From: Thiomicrorhabdus cannonii
Lineage (GTDB): Bacteria > Pseudomonadota > Gammaproteobacteria > Thiomicrospirales > Thiomicrospiraceae
Assembly (NCBI RefSeq): GCF_013391695.1
Contig: NZ_JACBGH010000004.1
Location: forward strand, 177,803 to 241,802
DNA length: 64,000 bases
Direction of reading: 5' to 3'
Under the pieces are notes generated by a model. That model made no database searches. It saw nothing but the letters and a program-made list of their open reading frames with translations, and had not been told where the DNA came from. Shown in pieces: positions 43,852 to 53,353 of this stretch. A program made the position numbers and the translations under genes. How positions within the stretch are numbered: the first letter of the stretch is position 1; every line of letters starts with the position of its first letter.

Positions 43852-44781
43852 ATGCCGAACAAACCGATTTTGAAAAAAATTTGGCCGCTTAACCGCATTA
43901 CCAGCCACAGCGAAAAACTGCTCTCCGGATTGGGCGGTTTCCTCGCGATTTTGCTGGTGATGTTCAGCAGCCTGCATTTCTTGGAGCTGCAACCCGCCTG
44001 GGGCATCGTCGCCTCGATGGGAGCCAGCGCAGTGCTGCTGTTTGCCGTTCCGCACGGCCCGCTGTCGCAACCTTGGTCAGTCATCGGAGGCCATGCAACC
44101 TCCGCCTTTATCGGCGTGAGCTGCGCGCTCTGGATCAAAGACCCGGTCATCGCCGGCAGCCTGGCCGTCGGCCTGAGCATCACCGCCATGTATTATCTGG
44201 GCTGTCTTCATCCGCCCGGCGGCGCCACGGCGCTGACCGCCATTATCGGCGGAGAGAGCATTCATTCCTTGGGTTATCAATTTGTGGTGACCCCGGTGCT
44301 CATCAATGCCCTCGCCATCGTTCTGCTGGCCGTGCTCTTCAACAATCTGTTCGCCTGGCGGCGCTATCCGGCCAAGCTGCAAGCCGCCAAATCGGGCGCT
44401 TCCAGCGCCGCCATGCCGTTACAGCATGAAGACTTTCTGGCGGCACTCAAATCCATCGATTCGTTTGTCGATGTGCATGAGGAAGAGCTGAAGCGGATTT
44501 TTCAACTGGCGAATCTGCATGCCAAAGAGCACGCTATTTTGACGGCCGACCAGATTCAGCTCGGCAAATGCTACAGCAACGGCTGTTTCGGCGAAGACTG
44601 GAGCATCCGCCAGATTATCGATGAACAAAAAGAGTCCAACCCCGACAAAGACTGGGTGATATTCCGGCAGATAGTCGGACAGGCGCCCAAACGCTCCGAC
44701 TGCGTGACACGTCAGGAGTTTGCCCGCTGGGCGGCGTATGAGGTGAAACTAGAAAACGGCGCGTGGGTAAGGGTCAGATAA
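43852..44781 (+). CDS. HPP family membrane protein with cytoplasmic C-terminal extension
   Basis: The first about 185 residues hold four to five membrane helices with the family motif CLHPPGGATALTAIIGG and the early ASMGASAVLLFAVPHGPLSQPW. Relatives of this family have been linked to nitrite transport in plastids and cyanobacteria; the bacterial substrate is unknown. A hydrophilic tail of about 120 residues (HEDFLAALKSIDSFVDVHEEELKRIF..) is added at the C-terminus. The gene is divergent from modE. No ribosome site is evident at the ATG used. Confidence 0.82.
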   Translation: MPNKPILKKIWPLNRITSHSEKLLSGLGGFLAILLVMFSSLHFLELQPAWGIVASMGASAVLLFAVPHGPLSQPWSVIGGHATSAFIGVSCALWIKDPVIAGSLAVGLSITAMYYLGCLHPPGGATALTAIIGGESIHSLGYQFVVTPVLINALAIVLLAVLFNNLFAWRRYPAKLQAAKSGASSAAMPLQHEDFLAALKSIDSFVDVHEEELKRIFQLANLHAKEHAILTADQIQLGKCYSNGCFGEDWSIRQIIDEQKESNPDKDWVIFRQIVGQAPKRSDCVTRQEFARWAAYEVKLENGAWVRVR

Positions 44782-44856
44782 TCACGCGCATCGAGAGTGC
44801 GCGACGCGTAGCAGGATGGGATTGTAGCCCCTCTAAAAAGCCAGTATGATGAGGCC

Positions 44857-45312
44857 ATGATGAAACGTTTAGCTGTTATTTTTCTTGCCATGCTGCCGGC
44901 TGTCGGCGCACTTTACGGCTGCGAGCGCAACGCGCCGGAGAATGTCGAACAGTGGCCGCTGCTCAAAGAGTGTAGCCTGCACCAGCAAAGCTGCACGGTT
45001 ACCCAAGGCAATGCCAGTGTCACCCTGAAAATCAGCCCGCATCCGATTCCCATCGCCAAACCGCTCGGCATCGAAGCCGATATTAACGGTCTGCCCGCCC
45101 AGAAGGTGGAGCTGGATATTTCCGGCATCAATATGTATATGGGCTACAACCGCGTCACCTTGACTTCCACCAAACCCAACCGCTTTGTCGGTACGTCCAT
45201 GCTGGCCTTCTGCACCAATCAGACCATGCAGTGGCAGATCACCGTGATTATCCACCAGCCAGACGGCAAGCAGGTGCAGGTTCCTTACTATCTGGAAACC
45301 GTCAACCGCTAG
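44857..45312 (+). CDS. Small lipoprotein of unknown function
   Basis: This 151-residue protein has a lipoprotein signal (LYGC, Cys22). The mature part has paired cysteines (LKECSLHQQSC and LAFCTNQ) and an immunoglobulin-like beta pattern with ISGINMYMGYNRVTL and YYLETVNR. The central phrase resembles periplasmic proteins found beside copper or cytochrome oxidase assembly genes, but no such genes are nearby, so no function is assigned. It is convergent with coaD. Confidence 0.7.
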   Translation: MMKRLAVIFLAMLPAVGALYGCERNAPENVEQWPLLKECSLHQQSCTVTQGNASVTLKISPHPIPIAKPLGIEADINGLPAQKVELDISGINMYMGYNRVTLTSTKPNRFVGTSMLAFCTNQTMQWQITVIIHQPDGKQVQVPYYLETVNR

Positions 45313-45327
45313 TGATGTTGGCTTGCT

Positions 45328-45843
<516 letters not shown>

Positions 45844-45952
45844 TTATGATACCGCAAACCGCCGGCTTTGCGGCCGCTAAAAAAAGGCGTATGATAAAAA
45901 TTCAGTTGTTATGGAAACTGCCGTTTTTCTTTTTAAATTCAAGGATAAAACC

Positions 45953-46186
45953 ATGGAAACGCCCGACCACAACTTGAACGCCCTGTTTGCACAACTCGGC
46001 CTGGCCGATACGGATGAGGCGATCGACCGCTTTATTGGCGCCCATCAGGGCATGGATCGCGCTATCCCCTTGGCTGACGCGTCTTTTTGGACAGACGCGC
46101 AAGCCGCTTTTCTCCGGCAGGCCATTGCCGAAGATGCCGACTGGGCGGAGGTCGTCGATCATCTGGATGCCCGACTACGCGGATAG
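45953..46186 (+). CDS. DUF2789 family protein
   Basis: The 77 residues match DUF2789 throughout: HNLNALFAQLGLADTDEAIDRFIGAHQGM, an acidic helix, then FWTDAQAAFLRQAIAEDADWAEVVDHLDARL. It is a small soluble helical protein of unknown role. The ATG at 45953 has AAGGA nearby; the open frame back to 45911 has no ribosome site. It is a single gene between the two minus-strand genes coaD and rsmD. Confidence 0.82.
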   Translation: METPDHNLNALFAQLGLADTDEAIDRFIGAHQGMDRAIPLADASFWTDAQAAFLRQAIAEDADWAEVVDHLDARLRG

Positions 46187-46193
46187 AAAAAGG

Positions 46194-46826
46194 TTAACCC
46201 CGGCGGAACAGACCAAAACGCACCTGAGAGGTGGTTTTTTCGCGGTGGCACAGCCACCCCTCCGGCAGCGTCGGCCACGGCAGGTTTTTCTCCTGCTCAA
46301 GATACAACCAGGCCTGTTCAGTTTGCAGCCAGCCGTTTTGGAACAACAGATCCACCGCGGGCTGCATCAGCCCTTGATTAAACGGCGGGTCTAAAAAAAC
46401 CACGTCAAACGTACTTTTGGCCGGTTGTGCCAGCCACTGCAAACTGTCGGTTAGCACCACCTCGGCGCTGTTTGTGCCGAGGCGGTTTGCATTGGCGCGC
46501 AACTGCGCCGCATTGTCGGCGCCCAACTCCAGAAAAACACAGCTTTTGGCGCCGCGCGACAAGGCTTCAAACCCCAAAGCACCCGATCCTGCAAAGACAT
46601 CCAGACAGGCCACCCCCGCAATCTCGAACTGCAACCAGTTGAACAGCGTTTCACGCACCCGGTCGGAGGTCGGGCGCAACCCCTGCGCGGTCAAGACCGG
46701 CAGCTTGCGCCCGCGCCAATCCCCGCCGATAATGCGCACCTCGCCCAAACCATTGGGCGAAGCCGTTTTGCCCGGCGGCTGACGTTGGGCGGTTTTGATT
46801 CGCCCCTGTTTATGCGCTTTGCTCAC
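46194..46826 (-). CDS. rsmD: 16S rRNA (guanine966-N2)-methyltransferase
   Basis: The SAM-dependent methyltransferase core VRIIGGDWRGRKLPV, RPTSDRVRETLFNWL, CLDVFAGSGALGFEALSRGA and the catalytic loop VFLDPPFNQGL are diagnostic of RsmD, which methylates G966 of 16S rRNA. A GTG at 46826 with AAGAGGG five bases upstream gives 210 residues and avoids overlap with the porin gene; the frame is open to 46871. A diverged repeat copy encodes LQTEQAWLY. In many gammaproteobacteria rsmD neighbours ftsY; here ftsY is 11 kb away. Confidence 0.93.
   Translation of the reverse strand: MSKAHKQGRIKTAQRQPPGKTASPNGLGEVRIIGGDWRGRKLPVLTAQGLRPTSDRVRETLFNWLQFEIAGVACLDVFAGSGALGFEALSRGAKSCVFLELGADNAAQLRANANRLGTNSAEVVLTDSLQWLAQPAKSTFDVVFLDPPFNQGLMQPAVDLLFQNGWLQTEQAWLYLEQEKNLPWPTLPEGWLCHREKTTSQVRFGLFRRG
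46307..46325 (+). repeat. Dispersed repeat, copy 11 (diverged TTCAG variant, inside rsmD)
   Basis: ACCAGGCCTGTTCAGTTTG differs by one base from the CAG form. On the gene strand it gives QTEQAW, parallel to the gluQ copies. Confidence 0.6.
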
Positions 46827-46845
46827 GATACCCTCTTGATGCCAA

Positions 46846-46871
46846 TTAGAACTGCCACTTAGAACTGCCAC
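46846..46871. repeat. 13-bp tandem duplication at the porin gene's stop
   Basis: TTAGAACTGCCAC occurs twice in tandem. On the minus strand it duplicates the last codons and TAA of the Tsx-like gene. Confidence 0.85.
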
Positions 46872-47599
46872 TTGATGGCCGCCTGGGTCACGGATTCGTC
46901 GACCCCTTTGACGCCATATTTGTTATGCCAATAATTGTGCTCCACCCCGAACCACCAGTGCTTAGGCTGATCCCACCAGGCACCGATATCAACCATCAAA
47001 CGCGGTTGAATCAACATACGATCGCTTCTACCCAGAGTGCTTTCGGCCCAGGCGTAATCCATAAATCCCTCAAACAACCAATTGACCCGGCCTGTTGAGA
47101 AATCTCGAACCCACACCACCGTCAACTGCGGCGCCGAACCCTGATCGCCCGCATAAAAATCGCTGCTGGAATAACGCTGATACAGCGCCAGCTTCAAAAA
47201 ATCCCAATCCGGCAGGTTTAAATCCACGCCCAAGCCAATCAACTTGGCCTCTGCATACTCCCCCTTTTCCCAGGTCGCGGTGAAGCTCACATCCTTCAAC
47301 CAAACGGGCAGTGCCGAGAGTGCAAACAGTTTTTTCCATGAAAGGCTCGGCGAAAACTCGCCGTAAAATTGATGGTCACCCCGCTCGGGCACCGTCATAT
47401 CGACAGACAGAAAGTTGGAACCATACGCCCAGCCGTCGGCATGCTCGAAGGTGAATACCTTAGCCGCAAAACGGCTCTGGTCGGCCACCGACTTGAACCC
47501 CTGTGCCTGTTGCGCCAGTAACGCATTATATTGCCATTCAAACGCCTGCGCCGGCAACGCCAGCCACCACAAACAAGCCCAGAACCCTATGCGTTTCAT
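46859..47599 (-). CDS. Tsx-like nucleoside-specific outer membrane channel
   Basis: A signal peptide (cut after AQA) precedes a beta barrel with alternating aromatic strands and the usual terminal Phe (AAIKWQF). FEWQYNALLAQQAQGF at the start and WWFGVEHNYWHNKYGVKG near the end match the Tsx/OmpK channel-forming family. These channels let nucleosides and other small solutes through the outer membrane; the substrate here is unproven. Its ATG overlaps the stop of the CvfB-like gene by one base (TAATG), so the two are co-translated. Confidence 0.85.
   Translation of the reverse strand: MKRIGFWACLWWLALPAQAFEWQYNALLAQQAQGFKSVADQSRFAAKVFTFEHADGWAYGSNFLSVDMTVPERGDHQFYGEFSPSLSWKKLFALSALPVWLKDVSFTATWEKGEYAEAKLIGLGVDLNLPDWDFLKLALYQRYSSSDFYAGDQGSAPQLTVVWVRDFSTGRVNWLFEGFMDYAWAESTLGRSDRMLIQPRLMVDIGAWWDQPKHWWFGVEHNYWHNKYGVKGVDESVTQAAIKWQF
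47085..47099 (+). repeat. Dispersed repeat, copy 12 (exact 15-base core, inside the Tsx-like gene)
   Basis: ACCCGGCCTGTTGAG is exact but followed by AAAT rather than T. On the gene strand it contributes to DFSTGRVNWL. Confidence 0.75.
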
Positions 47600-48450
47600 T
47601 ATCGGTTCTTGCCTTTAGCCAGGGCGATATGGTCGTCAAAGATTTCGATCTTGCGGGCTTTGTAAAGTTGGCTCAAGGTCTTCTTGTAACGCGCTTTGCT
47701 GACGCGGTATTGTGCAAAAATCGCCTCGGGCGCGCTGTAATCGGTTAAATCGGAACGCCCCCCTTGTTCCTGCAAATGCTGCAGAATCTGTTCGGCCAAC
47801 TCATCCCTGCCCGCCTGCCCGGGTTGCTGCAACGTCAGATTGATTTTGCCGTCGTCACGGATCGACTGGATATAGCCTTTAACCTTCTGCCCCATGTGCA
47901 GCGGCTGCAGCAGTTCCGAATGATGAATCAATCCCAGATGCGTGCCGTTGATGACGGCGGTATAGCCCATCTGGCTGCGGCTGGCAACCAGCAGATTGAC
48001 CGCCTGTCCGCTTTTGAAATCAGCGTTGTGCTCGTCCAGATACAAACTCAATTTACTCGACGCGGCGATGCGCCCGCTGTTGTCCAGATACAGATAGACG
48101 ACATAAGAGCGACCCGCCTCCATCGGCACACGCTGCTCGGAATAGGGCACCAAGAGGTCTTTGGGCATCCCCCAATTCAAAAAAGCGCCGGTGCGGTTAA
48201 CCTGGGTAACGCGCAAATAGGCGACTTCGCCGACACTCGCCAACGGCTTTTCGGTGGTCGCCACCAGCCGGTCCTGAGAATCGAGGTAGATAAACACCTC
48301 CAGCCAATCCCCCATTTTCGTATTGGCAGGAACATAACGCTTAGGCAGCAATACCTCGCCCAAACGCCCGCCATCCAGATAGAGGCCAAACTCAACCTCT
48401 TTGACTACTTTAAGCCGATTAAACTGTCCAACTGCGACCTGCTGTCTCAT
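47599..48450 (-). CDS. CvfB-type S1-domain RNA-binding protein
   Basis: The 283 residues contain repeated S1-like OB folds (FGLYLDGGRLGEVLLPKRYVP, GAFLNWGMPKDLLVPYSEQ, GYTAVINGTHLGLIHHSELLQPLHMGQKVKGYIQSIRDDGKINLTLQ) and a C-terminal winged helix (FAQYRVSKARYKKTLSQLYKARKI). This is the CvfB family, which binds RNA; it affects virulence factor expression in Gram-positives, and its role in Proteobacteria is unclear. It is the first gene of a two-gene unit with the Tsx-like channel. Confidence 0.88.
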   Translation of the reverse strand: MRQQVAVGQFNRLKVVKEVEFGLYLDGGRLGEVLLPKRYVPANTKMGDWLEVFIYLDSQDRLVATTEKPLASVGEVAYLRVTQVNRTGAFLNWGMPKDLLVPYSEQRVPMEAGRSYVVYLYLDNSGRIAASSKLSLYLDEHNADFKSGQAVNLLVASRSQMGYTAVINGTHLGLIHHSELLQPLHMGQKVKGYIQSIRDDGKINLTLQQPGQAGRDELAEQILQHLQEQGGRSDLTDYSAPEAIFAQYRVSKARYKKTLSQLYKARKIEIFDDHIALAKGKNR

Positions 48451-48562
48451 TTTGCTGTTACACCCCTACTGTTATGCGACACATTGTAACCAGTGCACGA
48501 AAACGATACCGAACTTTCGCAGCCGGATACGGGTCCCATGCAATTAAATTTTTCATACCCTA

Positions 48563-48590
48563 TTGACGCGCCATACCAAAATGCTAAAAT
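48563..48590 (+). promoter_or_regulatory. tRNA-Leu promoter
   Basis: TTGACG (48563-48568), 16 bases, TAAAAT (48585-48590), ending about 16 bases before the tRNA. Confidence 0.75.
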
Positions 48591-48606
48591 TCACGCCTTA
48601 CCGCTT

Positions 48607-48691
48607 GCGGATGTGGCGGAATTGGTAGACGCGCACGGTTCAGGTCCGTGTGGAGCAATCCTTGAGAGTTCGAGTCTCTCCATCCGCACCA
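48607..48691 (+). tRNA. tRNA-Leu (anticodon CAG)
   Basis: This is an 85-base class II tRNA. The acceptor GCGGATG pairs with CATCCGC, and ACCA is encoded. The anticodon stem CACGG/CCGTG encloses TTCAGGT, and the T loop TTCGAGT is present. The long variable arm is typical of leucine tRNAs. A promoter and a strong terminator frame it as a single-gene transcript. Confidence 0.97.
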
Positions 48692-48699
48692 CTATTTAT

Positions 48700-48733
48700 A
48701 AAGCCCGTGGCCTCTTTTGGCACGGGCTTTTTT
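48700..48733 (+). terminator. Terminator of tRNA-Leu
   Basis: AAGCCCGTG pairs with CACGGGCTT around a loop of about 14 bases, followed by six T. Confidence 0.9.
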
Positions 48734-48846
48734 GTTTTCTGCATCCTGCAGATTATTCCGCGACGAAACCACAAAGCTCTCCCTGCGCCGGCAAAAAAAA
48801 CATAAAATGAACTCTATGTTTGTCCAAAATCACCGCAGGAGTCGCC

Positions 48847-49437
48847 ATGAAACACCTAATACGCACCTTCTGGCTAATGCTAACGCTGTTTGCGCTCGGC
48901 GGCTGTTCCGGCATTAGCGTCTATCAGGATTATGACCCGCAGGTTAATTTAAAGGCCATTAAAACCCTGCAATGGCTGCCGGAGTCGATGCAGGTTTCTC
49001 CCAAAGCGGCGGTTTTCGCGCAGCAGCATCCGCTGCTGGCGCAACGCATCGAACAGGCGACTGCACGCAGCCTGAATGCCCAAGGCCTGCGCCTGCAGAG
49101 CGATAACGCCAATGCCTATATCACCTATCACATTGAAGTCAAAACGGTGTTGCGCCCCGACCCGCTGACCCCGACCTTCGGTTTTGGCGCTTTCAGCCGC
49201 CACAGCGGAATCATGTGGCAAACCCCACCCCAATATTATGAAGAGGAGGAAGGTCGCCTAATCATCGATATTTTGGATATCAACGGGCGGGTGCTATGGC
49301 GCGGCAGCAGTCCGGCGTTAATCACTGAACAGGCCACCCCTCAACAGACTACCGATTATATCCAGGCGGTCGTCTCCAAAATACTCGCGCAATTTCCGCC
49401 CGCCCCGCCCTCTTCTCAACCAAAGGAGTCGCAATGA
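48847..49437 (+). CDS. DUF4136 family lipoprotein
   Basis: The 196 residues carry a lipoprotein signal (LGGC, Cys20). The DUF4136 fold shows in SVYQDYDPQVNLKAIKTLQWLP, LLAQRIEQATARSLNAQGLRLQ, AYITYHIEV and GRLIIDILDINGRVLWRGSSPAL. Such proteins are surface or periplasmic with no known function. AGGAG lies five bases before the ATG. Its stop overlaps the start of the EAL gene (ATGA), so the two are coupled; a link to envelope signalling is possible but unproven. Confidence 0.82.
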   Translation: MKHLIRTFWLMLTLFALGGCSGISVYQDYDPQVNLKAIKTLQWLPESMQVSPKAAVFAQQHPLLAQRIEQATARSLNAQGLRLQSDNANAYITYHIEVKTVLRPDPLTPTFGFGAFSRHSGIMWQTPPQYYEEEEGRLIIDILDINGRVLWRGSSPALITEQATPQQTTDYIQAVVSKILAQFPPAPPSSQPKESQ

Positions 49438-50216
49438 GAGCAAACGACATCGAACTCTGTCAGGAAAATCGATCGCCCGGCTGCAAACAATGTCATGCGC
49501 CGCTGGGCTTTGACTTCAGCTTTGCCTTTCAACCGATTGTAGACCTGGAAAACCGGCGCGTGTTCGGTTATGAAGCGCTGGTGAGAGATTTGCAGGATCA
49601 TACCGCCGGCAGCGTGCTCAAACGGGTCAACGACGACAGACGCTACGCTTTCGACCAGGCCTGCCGGGTCAAAGCCATCGCCCTGGCCAGCCAGTTGAAA
49701 ATGGACTGTATTTTGAGCATCAATTTTCTGCCCAATGCGGTCTATGAACCCAAACATTGCATTCAAAGCACATTACAGGCAGCCAAACAGTTTAATTTTC
49801 CGGTTGAAAACATCATGTTCGAGGTGACCGAGTCCGAACACGTCGCCGATCCACAACATCTGACCAAAATCTTTCAGTATTACCAGACACAGGGTTTTGT
49901 GACCGCTTTGGACGACTTTGGCGCAGGTCACGCCGGCCTGAATATGCTCGCGCATTTTTTACCCAATGTACTGAAGTTGGATATGGAACTGGTACGCAAT
50001 ATCCATCAGGACCACACCAAGCAAGTGATTATGAAACACCTGCTAAAAATGTGCGAGGAACTCAAAATCACCGTCTTGGCAGAGGGCTTGGAGTGCGTTG
50101 AGGAGACTCGCTACTTCTATGACCGTGGTGTGCGCCTGATGCAAGGCTACTTTTTCGCCAAACCGGCCTTTGAAGCCCTGCCGGAAGTGGATTTCAGCTT
50201 TCTGGACGCATTTTAG
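49434..50216 (+). CDS. Stand-alone EAL-domain cyclic-di-GMP phosphodiesterase
   Basis: The 260 residues have a short Cys-containing N-terminus (RSPGCKQCHAP) and one EAL domain. Active-site elements are intact: YEALVR, SINFLPNAV, MFEVTESE, TALDDFGAGHAGLN, LKLDMELV, VLAEGLE and MQGYFFAKP. It should hydrolyse cyclic di-GMP in the cytoplasm. The SPGCxxCH start resembles the N-termini of some EAL proteins that may bind heme or metal; this is a guess. It is translationally coupled to the lipoprotein gene upstream. Confidence 0.9.
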   Translation: MRANDIELCQENRSPGCKQCHAPLGFDFSFAFQPIVDLENRRVFGYEALVRDLQDHTAGSVLKRVNDDRRYAFDQACRVKAIALASQLKMDCILSINFLPNAVYEPKHCIQSTLQAAKQFNFPVENIMFEVTESEHVADPQHLTKIFQYYQTQGFVTALDDFGAGHAGLNMLAHFLPNVLKLDMELVRNIHQDHTKQVIMKHLLKMCEELKITVLAEGLECVEETRYFYDRGVRLMQGYFFAKPAFEALPEVDFSFLDAF

Positions 50217-50285
50217 AGTCGCGCGACGTGGCGTCCTGAATCCGCTCTTTGCCGCGGCTAAACAGCCATAAGGCAACGCCGTCGC

Positions 50286-53108
50286 TTACGCCTTGAGCAG
50301 CGCTTCAAACGTCTTCGCCGGCAAAGGACGGCTTAGCAGAAACCCCTGGAACAGATCCGTGCCCTGCTCCAGCAAAAACGCCAGCTGTTCGGGCTTTTCA
50401 ACGCCCTCGGCCACCGTCGTCAACCCCAAGCTTTTGGCCATGGCCAGAATAGCCTGGATAATCGCCATATCGTTTTTGTCTTCGGGCACATCGCGTATGA
50501 AGGAACTGTCTATCTTCAGGGTCTTCAGCGGCAGTTTTTTGAGATAGACCAACGAAGAGTGCTCGATGCCGAAATCATCAATGGCAAACTGCACACCGAG
50601 CGCATGAATCTGCTCAAACACCTTTAACGCCTGTTCGGGCGAGGCCATCACAAAGCGCTCGACGACCTCCAGCTCCAGCCACTGCGGCTGGCATTGGGTG
50701 GAGTCCAGCACCTGCTTGACCGTGTCCACCAAACTGAACTTGCTGATCTGCCTGCCGGACAGATTCACCGAAACCTTGCCGGGATTCAGCCCCTGCTGAC
50801 GCCACTGCACATTCTGCCGGCAGGCCTCCCTCATCACCCATTCACCGATTTCGATAATCAAATCGCTTTTCTCGGCTTCGGCAATGAACGCCCCCGGCAT
50901 CAGCAAGCCTTTGTGCGGATGGTTCCAGCGAATCAGGGCTTCCGAACCGACTATCTGCTGGGTACGGCAGTCGTATTTAGGCTGATAATAAAGCTCAAAC
51001 TCGGCATGTTTAAGGGCGCGCCGCAGTTCGCTTTCCAGCTGAACATGCTGCAACGCCTTACGCGTCAACTCGTCGGTATAAAACGCATAGGTATTGCGGT
51101 CGTTGCCTTTGGCGCGGTACATGGCGGCATCGGCATTGCGCAGCAGCACCTCCGAAGTCAGACCATCCTGAGGGTAGATGCTGATACCGATGCTCGCCCC
51201 CACATAAAACTTGCTGTTATCCACCTGCAGCGATTTTTCCAGCGCCTTCAGCATCTTCTCGGCCAACGGCACCATGTCATCCGGCGATTCAAAATCGCGC
51301 AGCAGTACGGCAAATTCGTCGCCGCCCAAACGGGCGATAATATCCGACTGACGAATGGCGGAAACCAGACGCTGCGAAACCAGCTCCAGCACCTGATCGC
51401 CCACATGATGCCCCATCGAGTCGTTAATCTGCTTGAAGTGATCCAGATCGATAAAAAACACCGCGAGCTGTTTTTGTTTGCGGCGCGCATCGGCCACCGC
51501 CTGCTCCAGCAGACGGGTGAACAGTTCGCGGTTGGCCAGCCCGGTCAGAGGGTCGTGATGCGCCAGATGGTACAAACGGTCTTCGGCGCGCTTGCGTTCG
51601 GTAATATCACGACTCACGCCCACCAAACCATACAGCGTGCCATCCTCGCCATAATAAGGTGTCTTGACCGTGTCCAGCAGCCGGCTACGGCCGTCCGGAT
51701 AGGTCACCCACTCCTCGTTTTGGCGGGATTTACCTCCGGCAAACATCACCGCGTCCTGCTCTCTGAAAAAGCTCGCCACCTCCGGATCAAACAGATCGAA
51801 ATCGGTTTTGCCGACAATCTCTTGCTCGCTTTTGCCGACAAACTCGCCGAATGCCTCGTTGCATCCCTGATAACGCCCCTCGGCGTCTTTAAAGAAGATC
51901 AGATCGGAGGTGGCATTGACGACCGATTTCAACAACTGTTTCTGTTTAAACAGCGCCTGATCGGCCAGATACTGCTGGGTAATATCCTGAGTAGTGCCCA
52001 CCAGACGTTTCGGTTGACCCGACTCGTCGTAGCGGACAACGCCCCTTTGCAAGACATAGAGCGTGCTGCCATCGGCGCGCACGATAGAGTGCACCAGCTG
52101 CTGCTCCTCGCCGCTTGCAATGATCCGTTGAATCACCTGTTGCACCGCCGGTTTTTCGTCCGCCGGTACTTGTGCTAGAAAGTCCTCATACACAAGTTTT
52201 CTGCCCGCTTCAAACCCGTTGATTTTGTAGCAACCGGCCGAATACCAGACCTCATTGGTGACCAAATCCCACTCCCAGGAGCCGATGCGGGCGATATTCT
52301 CGGTTTCCGTCAACAGAGCCTGCTCGTGCATCACCTGCTGCTTCAGATTCCAGATAGCGGTCACATCCTGCACCGTACCACGCGAAACCAATGGCCTTCC
52401 GTGCGCGTCAAAATCGGTTTCACACTCATCCACCACATATTTGATACGCCCGTCGGCCATCTGCAAACGGTGATCTATCCGGTAGGGTTGGCGTAACTGC
52501 AAGGAGCGTTGATAAGCGCGATCGACTTTCTCGCGGTCGTCTGCGAACACCGTTTGCAGGAACAGCGAATAGGAAGGCTCGACGCTGGCCGGATCCAGTT
52601 CAAAGATCTTATAGACCTCATCCGACCAACTCAGTTTATTGGCAACCATATCCAGTTCCCAACTGCCCATGTGCGCCAGTTCCTGAGCCTTGGCCAAACG
52701 CGCGTTCTGTTTTTTGACCGCTTCCTGTAACGCTTTGTGTTCAGTGATGTCGGTGGCGATCCCCTCAATGGCAATGATCTCACCCTGCTCATTCAATACC
52801 GCAAACTCCTGCACCTGGAGCCATAGGATCGCACCGTTCTTGTGGCGCACCTCGACCGAGTAGGCCGGCACCTGCTCACCCCGCAAAGAGCGTTGCGTAT
52901 AGCCCTCAACCAGGCTGTTATCGGGATGATTGGTCAGAAAATGCGCAAAATGCTGCTTGAATTCCTGCGGAGAATACCCCAAAACCTGTCTGAGCGAATC
53001 GCTGACATAGATAAAAACACCCTGCGGATCGTGGGCATAAAAGTAAACCTTATCGCCCAGATAACGCGCAAATCGTTCAAATTTGGCCTGGTAGTGAGAA
53101 TGGGGCAT
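50286..53108 (-). CDS. Multi-PAS GGDEF-EAL cyclic-di-GMP protein
   Basis: The 940-residue soluble protein has four PAS/PAC units (starting near DKVYFYAHDPQGVFIYVSDS, WELDMVANKLSWSDEVYKIF, WEWDLVTNEVWYSAGCYKIN and DLIFFKDAEGRYQGCNEAF), then GGDEF (ARLGGDEFAVLL, with an RQSD inhibitory site) and EAL (SEALIRWNH, VNLSGRQI, LEVVERF, AIDDFGIEHSSL, LKIDSSFI, AEGVEKPEQL, QGFLLSRPL). Both catalytic domains look intact, although the DDFGTGYSS loop reads DDFGIEHSS. No membrane segment is seen, so it senses cytosolic cues. The ATG at 53108 is preferred over a TTG at 53150. Confidence 0.92.
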   Translation of the reverse strand: MPHSHYQAKFERFARYLGDKVYFYAHDPQGVFIYVSDSLRQVLGYSPQEFKQHFAHFLTNHPDNSLVEGYTQRSLRGEQVPAYSVEVRHKNGAILWLQVQEFAVLNEQGEIIAIEGIATDITEHKALQEAVKKQNARLAKAQELAHMGSWELDMVANKLSWSDEVYKIFELDPASVEPSYSLFLQTVFADDREKVDRAYQRSLQLRQPYRIDHRLQMADGRIKYVVDECETDFDAHGRPLVSRGTVQDVTAIWNLKQQVMHEQALLTETENIARIGSWEWDLVTNEVWYSAGCYKINGFEAGRKLVYEDFLAQVPADEKPAVQQVIQRIIASGEEQQLVHSIVRADGSTLYVLQRGVVRYDESGQPKRLVGTTQDITQQYLADQALFKQKQLLKSVVNATSDLIFFKDAEGRYQGCNEAFGEFVGKSEQEIVGKTDFDLFDPEVASFFREQDAVMFAGGKSRQNEEWVTYPDGRSRLLDTVKTPYYGEDGTLYGLVGVSRDITERKRAEDRLYHLAHHDPLTGLANRELFTRLLEQAVADARRKQKQLAVFFIDLDHFKQINDSMGHHVGDQVLELVSQRLVSAIRQSDIIARLGGDEFAVLLRDFESPDDMVPLAEKMLKALEKSLQVDNSKFYVGASIGISIYPQDGLTSEVLLRNADAAMYRAKGNDRNTYAFYTDELTRKALQHVQLESELRRALKHAEFELYYQPKYDCRTQQIVGSEALIRWNHPHKGLLMPGAFIAEAEKSDLIIEIGEWVMREACRQNVQWRQQGLNPGKVSVNLSGRQISKFSLVDTVKQVLDSTQCQPQWLELEVVERFVMASPEQALKVFEQIHALGVQFAIDDFGIEHSSLVYLKKLPLKTLKIDSSFIRDVPEDKNDMAIIQAILAMAKSLGLTTVAEGVEKPEQLAFLLEQGTDLFQGFLLSRPLPAKTFEALLKA

Positions 53109-53353
53109 TAGACACGCTTTTCTTAAAAAGAATAAATCGGGGTTAATCAAAAACTTAGCGGGCTATTAAACCCCAAAACAATCCGCTTCACAATCGCATC
53201 AACCTGCATTCACTAAGCGTTTTTACCGCTTTATAAAGCTTAAATTCAAAAAATGATGCAAACCGTCCGCAAAACTTCATATTTCTGACATCTATCTTCG
53301 GTTTTGGCAAAGCATAATGCAATCCAACAGAACTCATAAAATAAGCTCAGTGT

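Noticed and set aside
50694..52178. 494-residue open frame opposite the PAS-GGDEF-EAL gene
   Set aside because: It mirrors a well-supported gene and has no recognisable domain.
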